The notes beneath the pieces were generated by a model. That model ran no database searches and had not been told where the DNA came from. It saw only the letters and a list, made by a program, of their open reading frames with translations. A stretch of DNA of 64,000 nucleotides from Sisyra terminalis (lineage: Eukaryota; Arthropoda; Insecta; Neuroptera; Sisyridae): positions 15,314,001 to 15,378,000 of the forward strand of contig OY292275.1 of NCBI GenBank assembly GCA_958496175.1, written 5' to 3'. Of the stretch, positions 62,640-64,000 are shown piece after piece; the stretch's first letter is position 1, and the number at the start of each line of letters is the position of its first letter. The translations under genes and the position numbers were made by a program.

Positions 62640-63240
62640 ATTTCAGGTATATTTTCGGATATATAATACAGAATGTTCTGGTGAACATATAGTTCTGATC
62701 AACAACATAAAAATCGTCCTTAAATTTTGAAAATTTCCAAAAAAAATGAACGATGGTTGGAAAATCTTTGCCATCATATCGGCTGAAATAATAATGGCAT
62801 GTCGACAGAAAAATTGGAGGCTATCAAAAATTGATCGCTAAAATTGATCGGTCTAGTATCAAAAAGTTATTGAGCTATATTTTAAGGTCCTCGCCATTGT
62901 CGAAAGTATGGCCTTTCATATGGCTCGATAGGTAGCGGAAAAATAGTAATCCGTTGGTGCCAGGATCGAAGAATACGGTGGATGCTGTAGGAACTCCTAC
63001 TTAAATTCTTGGAATGCAGTTTTAAGGTTTTTTGCAACATGAGACCTGGCTTTGTCGCTAAGGACTATAGTTTAAATTTGTCGATAGGGTCTTTTCATTT
63101 GCCGTATTTTCCGAACCTTGCATCGACGGATTTTCCCGCTTCCTGTAGAAGCATATGGGGGAGAGAGGTACTTTCGACAATGAAGAGGACCTTGTACACT
63201 GGCTCAACTAACATACTCCTTTAATACCAAGCTGGGGTAT
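62640..63240 (-). pseudogene. Mariner-family transposase relic
   Basis: The minus-strand reading gives VLSDKARSHVAKN, then after a stop codon EFLQHPPYSSILAPTDYYF, then with a 1-nt shift RYLSSHMKGHTFDNGEDLK. These correspond to the mariner blocks 'HDNARPHVAK', 'LPHPPYSPDLAPTDYHLF' and 'GK.F....DLK'. The Asp of DKARSH (63054-63056) and the Asp of PTDY (62949-62951) are 34 residues apart, the D34D spacing of mariner. At least one stop and one frameshift lie in this part. The first catalytic Asp region upstream (63060-63240) is barely recognisable. No terminal repeats were found. Confidence 0.8.
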
Positions 63241-64000
63241 TTTTGGCGGAACACAATCAACAAATTGATCTAGAGACAAGAGAAGGCCCGAAACCGCGAT
63301 GGCGATTACAAAATTGATTAATTTATTGTTACAACTATTGACTTTTAAATGAATTTAGTCTTTGATAAAAACCCTACGGATTTATTTCTTAACCTCTTAT
63401 TTAATTCTTAACTCCACGCAAAGGTTAGAGTATAGTAAAAATGATCCCTTGCATTTCTTTTTATCATTATATAACAAATCCTATAGTAAACCGTATTTTT
63501 TTATAAATTAAATTATTGCTGTTTAATCCTTTTCATAAATCAACTAAATTTTATTTTGATTTTACGATAAGTAAAAAATTACCTTGAAAATTGCTTAATT
63601 ATTTAAAACAGGGAAAAAATAGCACGCAATTCAAGAAAATCAAATTTAAATGCAAATTTGTTTTTTTTCCTCTTCATTATCAATGACATGACTGAAAATT
63701 TCTGAAAATATTTCAAAGAAAAACGCGATAGGACAATAACACGTATTGTAAAATTCACTACCTTCCCTTTAGGGGGTAGTAACTCATTCAACATGAAAAT
63801 GAACTTGAAAATTGAACGATATACTAAGCCATTGCCTTGGTTTTTTTATCAGTGTTCCTAGAAATTTCTTGGAAAATCGCTTGGTTCTTTGGTTACAGGA
63901 AATGGAAAATTATCCAAATTAGAATCAATATTGCAATGTGGGAATCGGGGTAAATTGGGGTACTTCTACAACTAGGTTTCGGTACTTGATGTACTAGGTA
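63241..64000. other. AT-rich non-coding stretch to the window end
   Basis: No gene or repeat recognised. Confidence 0.45.

Overview
This window is eukaryotic nuclear DNA, most likely from an insect. The sequence is very AT-rich, protein-coding content is sparse and split by GT..AG introns, and the intergenic and intronic space is packed with relics of eukaryotic transposons: Helitrons, mariner, hAT-like and TTAA-target MITEs, a non-LTR retrotransposon and many long inverted repeats. A beetle or a similar AT-rich insect genome fits, but the species cannot be read from the sequence. Nothing bacterial is present: no operons, CRISPR arrays, tRNA or rRNA genes were seen.

Layout. Positions 1-5912 hold two head-to-tail Helitrons. 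The first is cut by the window edge. The second is complete, 2057-5912, with a TC start and a hairpin plus CTAG end. Each carries broken Helitron helicase fragments on both strands, and the complete copy also carries a nested foldback element with a long (TA)n core. Positions 5965-8128 hold two further large inverted repeats. From 8.1 to 40 kb the DNA is AT-rich non-coding sequence with scattered relics: a hAT-like MITE at 10815-11265, a perfect 272-bp palindrome at 14909-15180, tandem duplications, a non-LTR reverse-transcriptase fragment at 25873-26560, and a foldback at 31252-31961. The only convincing host-gene parts are two plus-strand, phase-0 exons at 44013-44762 and 60065-60271, which fit one gene with a 15.3-kb intron. 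A TATA-type promoter candidate lies upstream at about 40.4 kb. The intron contains an 8-bp-TSD MITE, a 1-kb foldback with a GC-rich core, a TTAA-TSD element, and other repeats. A mariner transposase relic with its D34D spacing intact lies at about 62.6-63.2 kb on the minus strand.

The most interesting signal is a set of hammerhead self-cleaving ribozyme motifs. They fall into three sequence families at five loci (7.8 kb, 13.4 kb, 29.7 kb decayed, 51.4 kb, 62.3 kb), and four of the five loci are inverted-repeat arrangements. In the best copies the CUGANGA and GAAA core boxes, stem II, a cleavage triplet and a matching stem I can all be read. The nucleotides of stem III are self-complementary in each family (AUACGUAU, ACGCGU, ACGU), which fits the very short stem III known from retroelement-associated hammerheads. 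Hammerheads in Penelope-like elements and animal retrozymes are established; the palindromic, ORF-less arrangement of several families in one window is what deserves follow-up.
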